Part shown: positions 1-7,115 of the stretch, piece after piece
How the letters are laid out: the number at the start of each line of letters is the position of its first letter
Position numbering within the stretch: the stretch's first letter is position 1
NCBI RefSeq assembly: GCF_004346035.1
Contig: NZ_SLZN01000030.1
Coordinates: forward strand, 1-32,429
Length of the DNA stretch: 32,429 nucleotides
Direction: 5' to 3'
Origin: Acidomonas methanolica
GTDB taxonomy: Bacteria; Pseudomonadota; Alphaproteobacteria; Acetobacterales; Acetobacteraceae
The notes under the pieces: model-generated
What the model saw: the letters and a program-made list of their open reading frames with translations, nothing else
The model's database searches: none
What the model was told of the DNA's origin: nothing
Translations under genes and position numbers: made by a program

Positions 1-100
1 CAAAGCCAGCCCCCTTCCCGGCTCTCATCTTGAATCAGATCACGCCGCCAAGGGGAATCCCTAACGATTCAGTTCGTGCAGAAAACGCTCTAGCGACTGC

Positions 101-1063
101 TTACCGCGCGGCCGGGGCCGGGTCGCGGGACCGGACGAGACAGGCGTCGGACCGGATGAAGCGATCCTGCGTCTTCTGGAGACGTAGGATCAGAAAAGCC
201 AGCACGGCGGACAGGACGACGCTTTCGAACAGGAAATAGCCGAGCGGAATCCCGAGAATCGTGAAAGCGAAAAGTCCGAAAGTCCGATAATTGGCGCAGA
301 GGACAGACCAGCGCCGGACCACGGGGGCAAAGGTGGCGCGATACCTGGCCCTCAGCCACGCTTCCTGCTCCGGTCCATTCCCTGTCCCGGGGTCCAGGCG
401 CGGCCCGAGGGCGGCGTGAAGCGCGGCGGCGTGACCGGAGAACATCCGCTGCGCTCGGGCATAGACGGCATGGAGCGCGCCGCCGGCATGAGCGGTGGGC
501 AAGGCGAGAGGCGAAGCGCCCCGGCCATGACCCCAATAATCATATTCCTGACGCTGGAACTCATATGCGGCCGATTGCAGGGCATGGCACAGCCCGGAGA
601 AAGCCACGAGTGCCCAGACCCACGCGCCGTCCTTCCGGCTCATGACGAGGGCGAGGCCGACATAGACGGCGATGAACGTCACGTAGTCGCAAATGCCGTC
701 CAGCACCTTGCCGGACGCGGACTGGCGGCCCGTCAGGCGGGCGAGCTGCCCGTCCGCCCCGTCCATCACGTGCCATACCAGCATGAGCGCCAGCCCCGCC
801 CAGATCCAGAGCCGCGAGGAGTCGTGGGCGTAGCAGAACCCCGCGAACAGCCCCGCCGCCATGCCGGTCAGCGAGACGGTGTTCGGCGCGACGCCGAGAC
901 GGGCAAAGCGATAGGTCAGCCAGGTCGAGACCGGATGGATGAGATGGCGGTTCGTCGCCTCCTCGATCTCGGACGTACGCCGGACACCTCCCGGAGCGGG
1001 CCATGGGGCGGCTCCAGACCGGACGGTTCGGTTCGCAAGAGAAGGAAGGGAGTCCATGTTCAT
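101..1063 (-). CDS. CDP-alcohol phosphatidyltransferase family protein, probably using CDP-inositol
   Basis: An integral membrane enzyme of about 320 residues that should transfer a phospho-alcohol group from a CDP-activated donor. The family signature D-x2-DG-x2-AR-x8-G-x3-D-x3-D is complete, with D101, D104, G105, A108, R109, G118, D122 and D126, followed by several hydrophobic segments. The frame stays open upstream to 1225, but that extension lies inside the preceding gene. I chose the ATG at 1063, 16 bases after that gene's stop and behind a weak GGAA; a second ATG at 1057 is possible. It is the last gene of an operon with inositol-3-phosphate synthase and a nucleotidyltransferase. It therefore resembles the DIPPS half of archaeal IPCT/DIPPS proteins, which join CDP-inositol to inositol phosphate. 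The acceptor here (inositol phosphate, diacylglycerol, ceramide or other) cannot be read from sequence. Bases 1-100 beyond the stop show no gene. Confidence 0.85.
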   Translation of the reverse strand: MNMDSLPSLANRTVRSGAAPWPAPGGVRRTSEIEEATNRHLIHPVSTWLTYRFARLGVAPNTVSLTGMAAGLFAGFCYAHDSSRLWIWAGLALMLVWHVMDGADGQLARLTGRQSASGKVLDGICDYVTFIAVYVGLALVMSRKDGAWVWALVAFSGLCHALQSAAYEFQRQEYDYWGHGRGASPLALPTAHAGGALHAVYARAQRMFSGHAAALHAALGPRLDPGTGNGPEQEAWLRARYRATFAPVVRRWSVLCANYRTFGLFAFTILGIPLGYFLFESVVLSAVLAFLILRLQKTQDRFIRSDACLVRSRDPAPAAR

Positions 1064-1079
1064 GGCTGGTTCCGGGCGC

Positions 1080-1799
1080 CTAGAGCCGGCCCGCGGCGAG
1101 AAGGGCTTCCGCCTTGCCGTAGGCGATCTCGTCATCCACGTCGATCCAGGGGCGGTCCCCGATATCATGCGCCAGAGCCCGACCCTGGCCCGCGAGCACG
1201 CGCATCGCGCCGGAGATGCTGTCATCCCCCGCCGCCGCGCTCGCCTCCAGCGCTGGAAAGAAGGCAGCGGTGCAGAGGAATATCCCGGTATCGAAGGCGT
1301 TGTAGCGCTCCATCAGCTTGCCGATCGCCAGGATACGCCCGTCCTCGCACAGGACCCGCGTGGCGTCCTCGGGATCGTTGAGCGGCGCGTCCACGTTGTA
1401 ATCCACGCCGAGCGTCACGCTGTCCGCGACCGGGGGCGCCGCGATGAGGCCGCGCATGATCGCGGGATCGGCAAGGTGGTCGCACATGGTGAGGAGAAAG
1501 GGCCTGCCGCCCATGGCCTCCCGCGCCTTGAGGACGGACAGCCCGTTGGCGCCGCGCCACGCGTCGTTGATCACATGGCCGATCGTCAGGCCGGACCGCG
1601 CGGCGAGGGCGTCCAGCGCCGCGCGAAGCCGTTCGCCCTCATAGCCGCTGACCACCGTGAAGCGCGTCGCGCCCGCGGCGCTGGCCGAGAGGATGACATG
1701 CTCGATGAGAGGCGCGCCCCCGATCGTGACGAGCGGCTTGAGGGGGCCCTTGCTCTGAAGGCGGCTCCCCTGCCCCGCCGCGACGATCAGGCAGTCCAT
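1080..1799 (-). CDS. Nucleotidyltransferase, probable inositol-1-phosphate cytidylyltransferase
   Basis: A 239-residue soluble enzyme of the NTP-transferase (GT-A fold) family, which activates a phosphorylated sugar or alcohol with an NTP. The N-terminus has the signature loop LIVAAGQGSRL (residues 4-14) followed by K21-P22-L23. A metal-binding aspartate is likely in the MCDH stretch near residue 112, and WIDVDDE near the C-terminus is typical of the family. Its ATG overlaps the TGA of the upstream inositol-3-phosphate synthase (TGATG at 1801-1797), so the two are probably translationally coupled. Position between an inositol phosphate producer and a CDP-alcohol transferase makes CTP:inositol-1-phosphate cytidylyltransferase the best guess. 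A phosphocholine or sugar-1-phosphate activity cannot be excluded. Family assignment is firm; substrate is inference from neighbours. Confidence 0.85.
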   Translation of the reverse strand: MDCLIVAAGQGSRLQSKGPLKPLVTIGGAPLIEHVILSASAAGATRFTVVSGYEGERLRAALDALAARSGLTIGHVINDAWRGANGLSVLKAREAMGGRPFLLTMCDHLADPAIMRGLIAAPPVADSVTLGVDYNVDAPLNDPEDATRVLCEDGRILAIGKLMERYNAFDTGIFLCTAAFFPALEASAAAGDDSISGAMRVLAGQGRALAHDIGDRPWIDVDDEIAYGKAEALLAAGRL

Positions 1800-2923
1800 C
1801 AGACGGCAACCGGCTCCGGCACCGTCTCGCGGATGAACCGTTCGACCATGGCGAAGGCCACGTCGTCAGTAACCTGCTCGGGCGGATGCTTGCAGAAAAA
1901 GGCGCTGGGACCGGCCAGCACGCCGCCGATCCCGGCGTCCAGGGCGAGCTTGCAGCAGCGGATCATGTCGATCGCCACACCCGCCGAGTTCGGCGAATCC
2001 TCGACGGACAGCCGCAGTTCCAGATTCATCGGAACGTCTCCGAACAGCCTGCCTTCCATGCGAATGAAGGCGACCTTATTATCCTTCTGCCACGGCACGT
2101 AGTCGCTCGGGCCGACATGGATGTCCTCATCCGCCATCCGCTCCTTGGCGACGGCCTGTACGGCCTCCGTCTTCGAGACCTTCTTCGTGGCGAGGCGTTC
2201 CTGGTTCTTCATGTTCAGGAAATCGGTGTTGCCGCCGGTGTTGATCTGGTAGGTGTGGACGAGCTTGACGCCCCGGCGCGCGAAGATGTCCGTCAGCACC
2301 CGATGGACGATCGTGGCGCCGAGCTGCGACTTGATGTCGTCGCCGATGATCGGCAGGCCCTTCGCCGCGAAGCGCGCGGCGAAGCCGGGGTCGCTCGCAA
2401 GGAAGACCGGCATGTTGTTGATGAAGCCCACCCCCGCCTCGAGCGCGCATTCGGCATAGAAGCGCGCGGCGTCTGACGAGCCGACGGGCATGTAGTTGAG
2501 GAGAATCTCTGCGCCGCTGCGCCTGAGTTCGCGCACGACATCCTCGCGCGTGGCGTCCGGCAAATCCGCGCGGACGAAGCTGCGCTGCGGATCGCACAGC
2601 GTCATATGCGCGGAAATGCCGTCCAGGGTCGCACCCATCGCGACCGTCACGCCGGACGGCCGGAGGTTGCCGGCGAAGACGGTGGTGCAGTTCGGCGGGG
2701 CGAAGATCGCGCGATTGACGTCCTGCCCGACCTTGCGCTGATCGATGTCGAAGGCGGCGACAACCTCGATATCCCCTGCGCCGTACCCGCCGATTTCCTC
2801 ATGCATGAGGCCGATCACGTCATCGCCGTGACGGTCCCGGTAATAATGAATTCCCTGGATGAGGGAACTCGCGCAATTACCCACGCCGGCAATCGCAATC
2901 TTGATGGTACGCTTCCGATTCAT
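1799..2923 (-). CDS. ino1: Inositol-3-phosphate synthase
   Basis: Cytosolic NAD-dependent enzyme that cyclises glucose-6-phosphate to inositol-3-phosphate, the committed step of inositol synthesis. The protein is 374 residues, close to the actinobacterial/archaeal short form. Visible landmarks are the Rossmann loop GVGNCAS (13-19), NNMPVFLASDP (169-179), GDDIKSQLGAT (194-204), the GGNTDFLNM stretch (230-238) and KKVSKT (247-252), which carries catalytic lysines in this family. The frame is open back to 3040, but homology begins at MNRKR, so the ATG at 2923 is preferred; AGAG about 8 bases upstream is a weak ribosome site. It is the first gene of a three-gene operon and is preceded by an unusually long noncoding region with dyad symmetries. 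Confidence 0.93.
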   Translation of the reverse strand: MNRKRTIKIAIAGVGNCASSLIQGIHYYRDRHGDDVIGLMHEEIGGYGAGDIEVVAAFDIDQRKVGQDVNRAIFAPPNCTTVFAGNLRPSGVTVAMGATLDGISAHMTLCDPQRSFVRADLPDATREDVVRELRRSGAEILLNYMPVGSSDAARFYAECALEAGVGFINNMPVFLASDPGFAARFAAKGLPIIGDDIKSQLGATIVHRVLTDIFARRGVKLVHTYQINTGGNTDFLNMKNQERLATKKVSKTEAVQAVAKERMADEDIHVGPSDYVPWQKDNKVAFIRMEGRLFGDVPMNLELRLSVEDSPNSAGVAIDMIRCCKLALDAGIGGVLAGPSAFFCKHPPEQVTDDVAFAMVERFIRETVPEPVAV

Positions 2924-3171
2924 TGATTGTCTCTGCACCGTCGCCGACGGAAGGCCGTCAAGCGTCACTCGTTCAGTGTTTTCGCACGCCAACGCCCGGC
3001 CTGTCGGGCCGAGCCAGCTTGTTTCCCTTCCAGACGCCACGGGGCGACAGTACGCGCCCTCCTTTGCCGGAGATCTGGCAAGAAACGAATTCTTACATTT
3101 TCATGATGGGTTCTTTCGTGCGGCGGCACCTTCAGTCCAGGATGGCCGCTGTTGCGGGCAAATTTCCTAGC

Positions 3172-3189
3172 CTGATAGCATGCTGTCAG
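3172..3189. promoter_or_regulatory. Near-perfect 18-base palindrome upstream of ino1
   Basis: CTGATAGCA|TGCTGTCAG reads the same on both strands except for one mismatched pair. It lies about 250 bases upstream of the ino1 start. The size and symmetry fit a dimeric repressor or activator site. No regulator gene adjoins it, so the binding protein is unknown. Confidence 0.35.
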
Positions 3190-3207
3190 CCGCACGATCA
3201 ACGTTCA

Positions 3208-3236
3208 TTTTCGCAACATCTCTGAACATTGCGAAA
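3208..3236. promoter_or_regulatory. Dyad TTTCGCAA-N12-TTGCGAAA
   Basis: Perfect 8-base arms at 3209-3216 and 3229-3236 are separated by 12 bases, about two helical turns centre to centre. This suggests an operator in the long ino1 upstream region. The half-site matches the dyad at 3380-3403. Confidence 0.35.
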
Positions 3237-3379
3237 CGTCACTGTCCCGATCGCACGTCCCGACAGATGCCCTGTCTGACCAACCGATCCCGCCCGGTTC
3301 GATACGCTTTGCCTGTTTCAGATTGTGTCACGGACGATCCTGTCATGTCAACCGGGGCCGCTCCCCGTACCCTCCCGGA

Positions 3380-3403
3380 TTTTCGCGCAGGCGGATGCGA
3401 AAA
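3380..3403. promoter_or_regulatory. Dyad TTTTCGC-N10-GCGAAAA
   Basis: Perfect 7-base arms at 3380-3386 and 3397-3403 carry the same TTTTCGC/GCGAAA half-sites as the dyad near 3208 but with a shorter spacer. It may be a second operator for the same protein. As a terminator it would be weak, because neither strand shows a U-run after a GC-rich stem. Confidence 0.3.
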
Positions 3404-3645
3404 AGTCACACGCGAAGCCCATACGCTCCTTTCGCGGCCATCTCCAGACATGCTTCCCATACCGAAAAGTACAAGATAAGGCATCAACTGTCATACCGTC
3501 CTTTATTATTCCAATTAGCACGCCATATACTTTATACAAATGCATGAGGGAAATATTCATCCTTCCCACCTTCCATTTCAAGGCCGGATCGGCGGCGGGA
3601 TGCGCCGCGCAAGCCGCGATCAGTCAGGATCGGAGCGATTCCAGA

Positions 3646-3668
3646 GGGGAAAGGCCGCTTTGACGGCC
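3646..3668 (-). terminator. Possible weak intrinsic terminator after the EPS operon
   Basis: On the minus strand a GGCCG/CGGCC stem (3668-3664 with 3657-3653) with a six-base loop is followed by TTTCCCC. It lies about 70 bases past the flippase stop codon. The stem is short and the T-run is only three bases, so this is a tentative call. Confidence 0.3.
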
Positions 3669-3738
3669 GCGAGACCGTCTGCGCGAACAGCGACCGCTCG
3701 CGGCATGAAGACCTGCGAGCGTCGAGACGGAACTTCCA

Positions 3739-5244
3739 TCATCTTCGCAGAAAGATGCCGACCCTGGACACCAGTTGCGTGCGGTCCTTCGAATCGAGGA
3801 TCATCCCCCAGAAGATCAGGGCGAAAAGACAGATTCCCGTCGCGGCCAGCCCAAATCCCGCCACTATGCCGCGCGGGATGAAGACCGCGCCGAAGAAGAC
3901 GAGGACCAGAAAAACGAGACGGCGGAGCCGACGCACGGCAGGAGCGACCGGCGTGTAACAGTGTCCCGCGATTTCCATTCGGAGCACGCAATCCAGGGTG
4001 CAGCGAAGAACCCATGCCGTCGCGGCCCCCACGAGCCCGAACAGATGAAGTTGAAGGGCGAGAAGCGGCAGATAGAGAATCAGTTCCACCATCGAGAACT
4101 TGGCGTTGAGGTCTGGACGACCGATCGCGTCGAGCAATCCGGCCGCGAGACTGTCGAGACCGCTCAGCAGCACCCCGCAGCACAGCAGCGATGCGATCAT
4201 CGCGCCATGGGCCGCGAATCCCGCACCCAGCCAGAGCGTGAGAAGCGGCTTGCTCAGCATGGCCGTGGCGAAGCAGACCGGGAAAAGAATACCCGCGATC
4301 GTCAGGGCACTATGGGTGAAAATATCCCGCGTGTTCGCCTCATCGACCCGGAACGACCGGGCGAAGGACGGAAATGCCGAGCCGGTGATCGCGAGCGTGA
4401 CGATGGAGAAACGCCCGATCACATCGAGAGGCGTCGTGTAATAGGCGATCGCCGCCGCCGGCACCATCGCCCCGATCAGGAAACGGTCGCAGTAGCTGAG
4501 GATCGGATAGGTAATATTCGACGCTGTCATCCAGCCGCCGATTTTCCAGAGCGGCGCCAGCAGCGAAAAATGGGCGCGCGCCCGACGCAGCGACGGCATG
4601 ACCCGCAGCGCGATGACCGTGTACCCGATCGTCATGGCGAACCTGCACGCCGCCAGAGCCAGCATGACCGCACAGAGGCTGTTCCAGAGATGCAGGGCGA
4701 GCAGCGGGCCGACGTAATAGAAGATGTTGATCGGAATATTGATGAGATTTGCGGCCCGGAACTGGTGAAAGGCGGAAATCACACCCCAAAGCGCGGCGTT
4801 CACCAGCACCAGAGGCGCGGTGGCGCAGAGAATCCAGATCGCATCCCGTGTTTCGATACGCAATCCGGACGAAATGCGCAGACCGTGATCCACATATAAT
4901 CCGGTCAGCCCCGCGCTCACGAACGCCGCCAGCACGCCGAGACCGCCAAGCGTCAGCATGCCGGTCAAAGCGAGATCGGCGCTTTCATGCTCCCGTCCAT
5001 GCGCGATGTCCTCGGCGATTGCGCGCGTCAGGGCGCGGCCGAGCCCGAGGTCGAAAATCCCGAACGAGCCGACCAGCGTGAGCGCGATCGTCATGATGCC
5101 CCATCGCGCCGTGCCGAGCAGCGCGATGAGCGACGGGATCACCAGCAACGTCACCGCGACCGGCGCCAACCGCCCGATGACGTTCCACATGGCGCTATGC
5201 ATCACCCCGGCGGTGCGGATGACGTTGGGGGCGGCCTCACTCAT
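3739..5244 (-). CDS. Wzx-type polysaccharide flippase (MATE/MVF superfamily)
   Basis: A 501-residue inner-membrane protein with about 12-14 hydrophobic segments along its whole length, the size and pattern of lipid-linked oligosaccharide flippases. The N-terminal stretch with IALLGTARWGIMTIAL and FGIFDLGLGRALTR is characteristic of the family. It should turn the undecaprenyl-linked repeat unit from the cytosolic to the periplasmic face. It is the last gene of the minus-strand EPS operon, starting 9 bases after the stop of the beta-helix gene. The junction TGA-CGCTCCGCC-ATG has no Shine-Dalgarno sequence and is identical to the junction before the RcnA gene at 25124. The flippase call is firm at superfamily level; the cargo is inferred from the locus. 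Confidence 0.88.
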   Translation of the reverse strand: MSEAAPNVIRTAGVMHSAMWNVIGRLAPVAVTLLVIPSLIALLGTARWGIMTIALTLVGSFGIFDLGLGRALTRAIAEDIAHGREHESADLALTGMLTLGGLGVLAAFVSAGLTGLYVDHGLRISSGLRIETRDAIWILCATAPLVLVNAALWGVISAFHQFRAANLINIPINIFYYVGPLLALHLWNSLCAVMLALAACRFAMTIGYTVIALRVMPSLRRARAHFSLLAPLWKIGGWMTASNITYPILSYCDRFLIGAMVPAAAIAYYTTPLDVIGRFSIVTLAITGSAFPSFARSFRVDEANTRDIFTHSALTIAGILFPVCFATAMLSKPLLTLWLGAGFAAHGAMIASLLCCGVLLSGLDSLAAGLLDAIGRPDLNAKFSMVELILYLPLLALQLHLFGLVGAATAWVLRCTLDCVLRMEIAGHCYTPVAPAVRRLRRLVFLVLVFFGAVFIPRGIVAGFGLAATGICLFALIFWGMILDSKDRTQLVSRVGIFLRR

Positions 5245-5253
5245 GGCGGAGCG

Positions 5254-6198
5254 TCAACGCGGGCGGAACGCCGGCAGCGCCGGGCCGTACACCGCGCCCG
5301 GCCCCTGCATGACGGCAACGCGGCCGCGAACGCCATAGGTTGAGGCCGGAAACTGCACGGCGTTATACGGGCTCGTGCTGCTGATCCAGTAATCGCCACC
5401 CGCCTTGCCGCCGGAATGGTTCATCAGCACGAAGGAACCGGCGGACATGTAAAGCGCCCCCGCGATCTGCCCCTCCACCGCGCGCAGTTCGATGACCGGA
5501 TGCGAGGATATTTCGGTTTCGATATGTCCGTCGAAAGTGAAAAGCCCGGCGATGATGGCTGTGGTGCCGTTATAATCCCAGCGACAGCCCAGCCAGTCGA
5601 TCTCCATGCCGCCTTCATCGTCGATCCCGATGCGATTGTTGAAAATCCCGGTATCCTCGAAGGTGATCCGCTCGCCCGCATCCACCGCATGCGGCACCGT
5701 ATAGATTCCGATCTCGTTGTTATGGACCTGCATATGGGAAAGCCCGACGCCATAGGCATGATTGCCGAACGTGATGCCGCGCCTGAAACCGGAGACCGAA
5801 ACGTTCTCCACCGTCAGGTCGGCGGCGCGGATATTGCTGTCGTCCTTGTTGTCGAAAACGATTCCGTCCACGCCGTCCGCCCCGAGCAGTTCGAGATGAT
5901 CGAGACTGTTGGGCGCGGTGTCGTAACTTTCCGCCGCATCGCCATCCGATGTCACCAGGATCGCGGCGCTCCCCCTGGCAAGTCCCGCCGCGTCCAGAAC
6001 GCCGTTGCGCAGCGTCATGTGCAAAGGATCGATCCTGAGCGTTTCCGTCAGCCGGTACCGTTGCCCGTGCAGATCGACGATGCATAAGGGCGCGCCATGC
6101 TCACAGGCCCGCAGCATTTCGGCGGGGCCCGGCGCGGCGGCCGCAGCGCAAGGCGCCGCTGCCAGAATAACCGCCAGACCCGGAAGAAACCCGCGCAT
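5254..6198 (-). CDS. Secreted right-handed parallel beta-helix protein of the EPS locus
   Basis: A 314-residue protein with an N-terminal signal peptide (MRGFLPGLAVILAAAP, cleavage probably after the AAAA run near residue 21). The body has regularly spaced Asn/Asp/Gly and small hydrophobic residues (for example NNKDD-like, NVSVSGFRRGITFGN, MQVHNNEIGIYT, DTGIFNNRIGIDD), the look of pectate-lyase-like beta-helix repeats. Such proteins in EPS loci can be periplasmic lyases, epimerases, hydrolases or acetylation helpers. I recognise no catalytic signature, so a specific activity is not claimed. The frame is open upstream to 6720, but that is antisense-like sequence over the GT2 gene. The ATG at 6198 overlaps the GT2 stop as TGATG, so translation is probably coupled. 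It precedes the flippase by 9 bases. Confidence 0.75.
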   Translation of the reverse strand: MRGFLPGLAVILAAAPCAAAAAPGPAEMLRACEHGAPLCIVDLHGQRYRLTETLRIDPLHMTLRNGVLDAAGLARGSAAILVTSDGDAAESYDTAPNSLDHLELLGADGVDGIVFDNKDDSNIRAADLTVENVSVSGFRRGITFGNHAYGVGLSHMQVHNNEIGIYTVPHAVDAGERITFEDTGIFNNRIGIDDEGGMEIDWLGCRWDYNGTTAIIAGLFTFDGHIETEISSHPVIELRAVEGQIAGALYMSAGSFVLMNHSGGKAGGDYWISSTSPYNAVQFPASTYGVRGRVAVMQGPGAVYGPALPAFRPR

Positions 6199-7106
6199 CA
6201 GGCCTGTTTCTCGGCGTCGGGCCGCCATCTCACATCCTTCGCACTCGCCCGCCGTTCCCGCGCGGCCCGCGCGGCGTCCCGCGAGAAATACCCTTCCATC
6301 CGGCCGACGAACGTGCCGATGTAATATTGAACGAGATCGCGGCGGCCCCGCACCGCGCTCACGACGACGCCCCCCAGCGAGCGGATCATCATCGTCGCGA
6401 CGAAACGTGGCGGCATCGCGTCCTTGCGCATCACATAGCCCATGCCGCGCGCATAGGCGCGGGCGCGACTGCGGTTGATTGTCGTGGATTTGTCCATGTG
6501 GCGGACCAGCAGATCCCGGTCGAAGACGCCGCGCCCCCCCGCCTCGATCATGCGGATCGCAAGATCGGGACCCTCCGCCGAACCGTAGCGGCACCCGATC
6601 CCGAGATTGGCGTCCCAGCCGCCGACGGCCTCGTAAAGCGAGCAGCGCATGAAGAGATTGAACTCGATGAGGCCGATCCAGGCGTTGAGAGGCGTGAGAT
6701 CCTGGCTGCGTCCGAGCCACCGCCCCATCGCGGTGGGCTTGCCGTCGAGATTGAGGACGGCACCCGTGACGAATCCCAGTTCGGGATCGTCCCGGAAATG
6801 CCGATCCACCTTCGCGAGCGTATCCGGTTCGAAGATGCAGTCGTCATCGGGAAAGGCGAGGATCTCGCCCACAGCCGTCCGCGCCGCGACATGGCCGACA
6901 TAGCGGAGCTTGCGGACGTCCGACCGCACATGCCGGACTGGAAACAGCGCATTGTAGCGCGCGATGACGTCCTCGAAGATATCGCTGTCGCTCTGATCGA
7001 CGACGATGACCTCGAAATCGCGGGTCGCCTGCCTGGTCAGACCTTCGAGGAAATCGCCCAGTTCCTTGACCCGGTCGACCGTTCCCACGATGAATGAAAA
7101 TCGCAT
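6198..7106 (-). CDS. Family 2 glycosyltransferase
   Basis: A 302-residue GT-A enzyme without clear membrane segments. The start MRFSFIVGTVDRVKEL, then FEVIVVDQSDSD at residues 31-42 and the metal/nucleotide-binding FPDDD at 85-89, are standard GT2 features. It should add one sugar to the lipid-linked EPS repeat unit on the cytosolic face. The gene starts 9 bases after the stop of the GT4-GT2 fusion and ends overlapping the beta-helix gene. Donor and linkage are not predictable from the sequence. Confidence 0.87.
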   Translation of the reverse strand: MRFSFIVGTVDRVKELGDFLEGLTRQATRDFEVIVVDQSDSDIFEDVIARYNALFPVRHVRSDVRKLRYVGHVAARTAVGEILAFPDDDCIFEPDTLAKVDRHFRDDPELGFVTGAVLNLDGKPTAMGRWLGRSQDLTPLNAWIGLIEFNLFMRCSLYEAVGGWDANLGIGCRYGSAEGPDLAIRMIEAGGRGVFDRDLLVRHMDKSTTINRSRARAYARGMGYVMRKDAMPPRFVATMMIRSLGGVVVSAVRGRRDLVQYYIGTFVGRMEGYFSRDAARAARERRASAKDVRWRPDAEKQA

Positions 7107-7115
7107 GTGCTTTCC

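Larger units (their letters stand above)
2924..3738. other. 815-base noncoding region upstream of the inositol operon
   Basis: I see no credible gene here: the open frames are short, overlap each other and lack ribosome sites or recognisable residues. The stretch separates the ino1 start from the end of the flippase gene, both on the minus strand, so it should hold the ino1 promoter and the 3' end of the EPS transcript. Bases about 3470-3560 are clearly AT-richer than the surroundings. The motif TTTTCGC recurs at 2979-2985, 3208-3214 and 3380-3386; the latter two are paired with inverted GCGAAA copies. A small RNA is possible but I cannot show one. Confidence 0.6.

Noticed and set aside
30-239. 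A 69-codon plus-strand frame at the left edge
   Set aside because: It overlaps the end of the CDP-alcohol transferase gene in antisense, and the translation is Arg-rich without features.
3325-3663. A 112-codon plus-strand frame in the ino1 upstream region
   Set aside because: It has no ribosome site or recognisable motif, unusual codon use and AT-rich sequence in its middle; I treat the region as noncoding.
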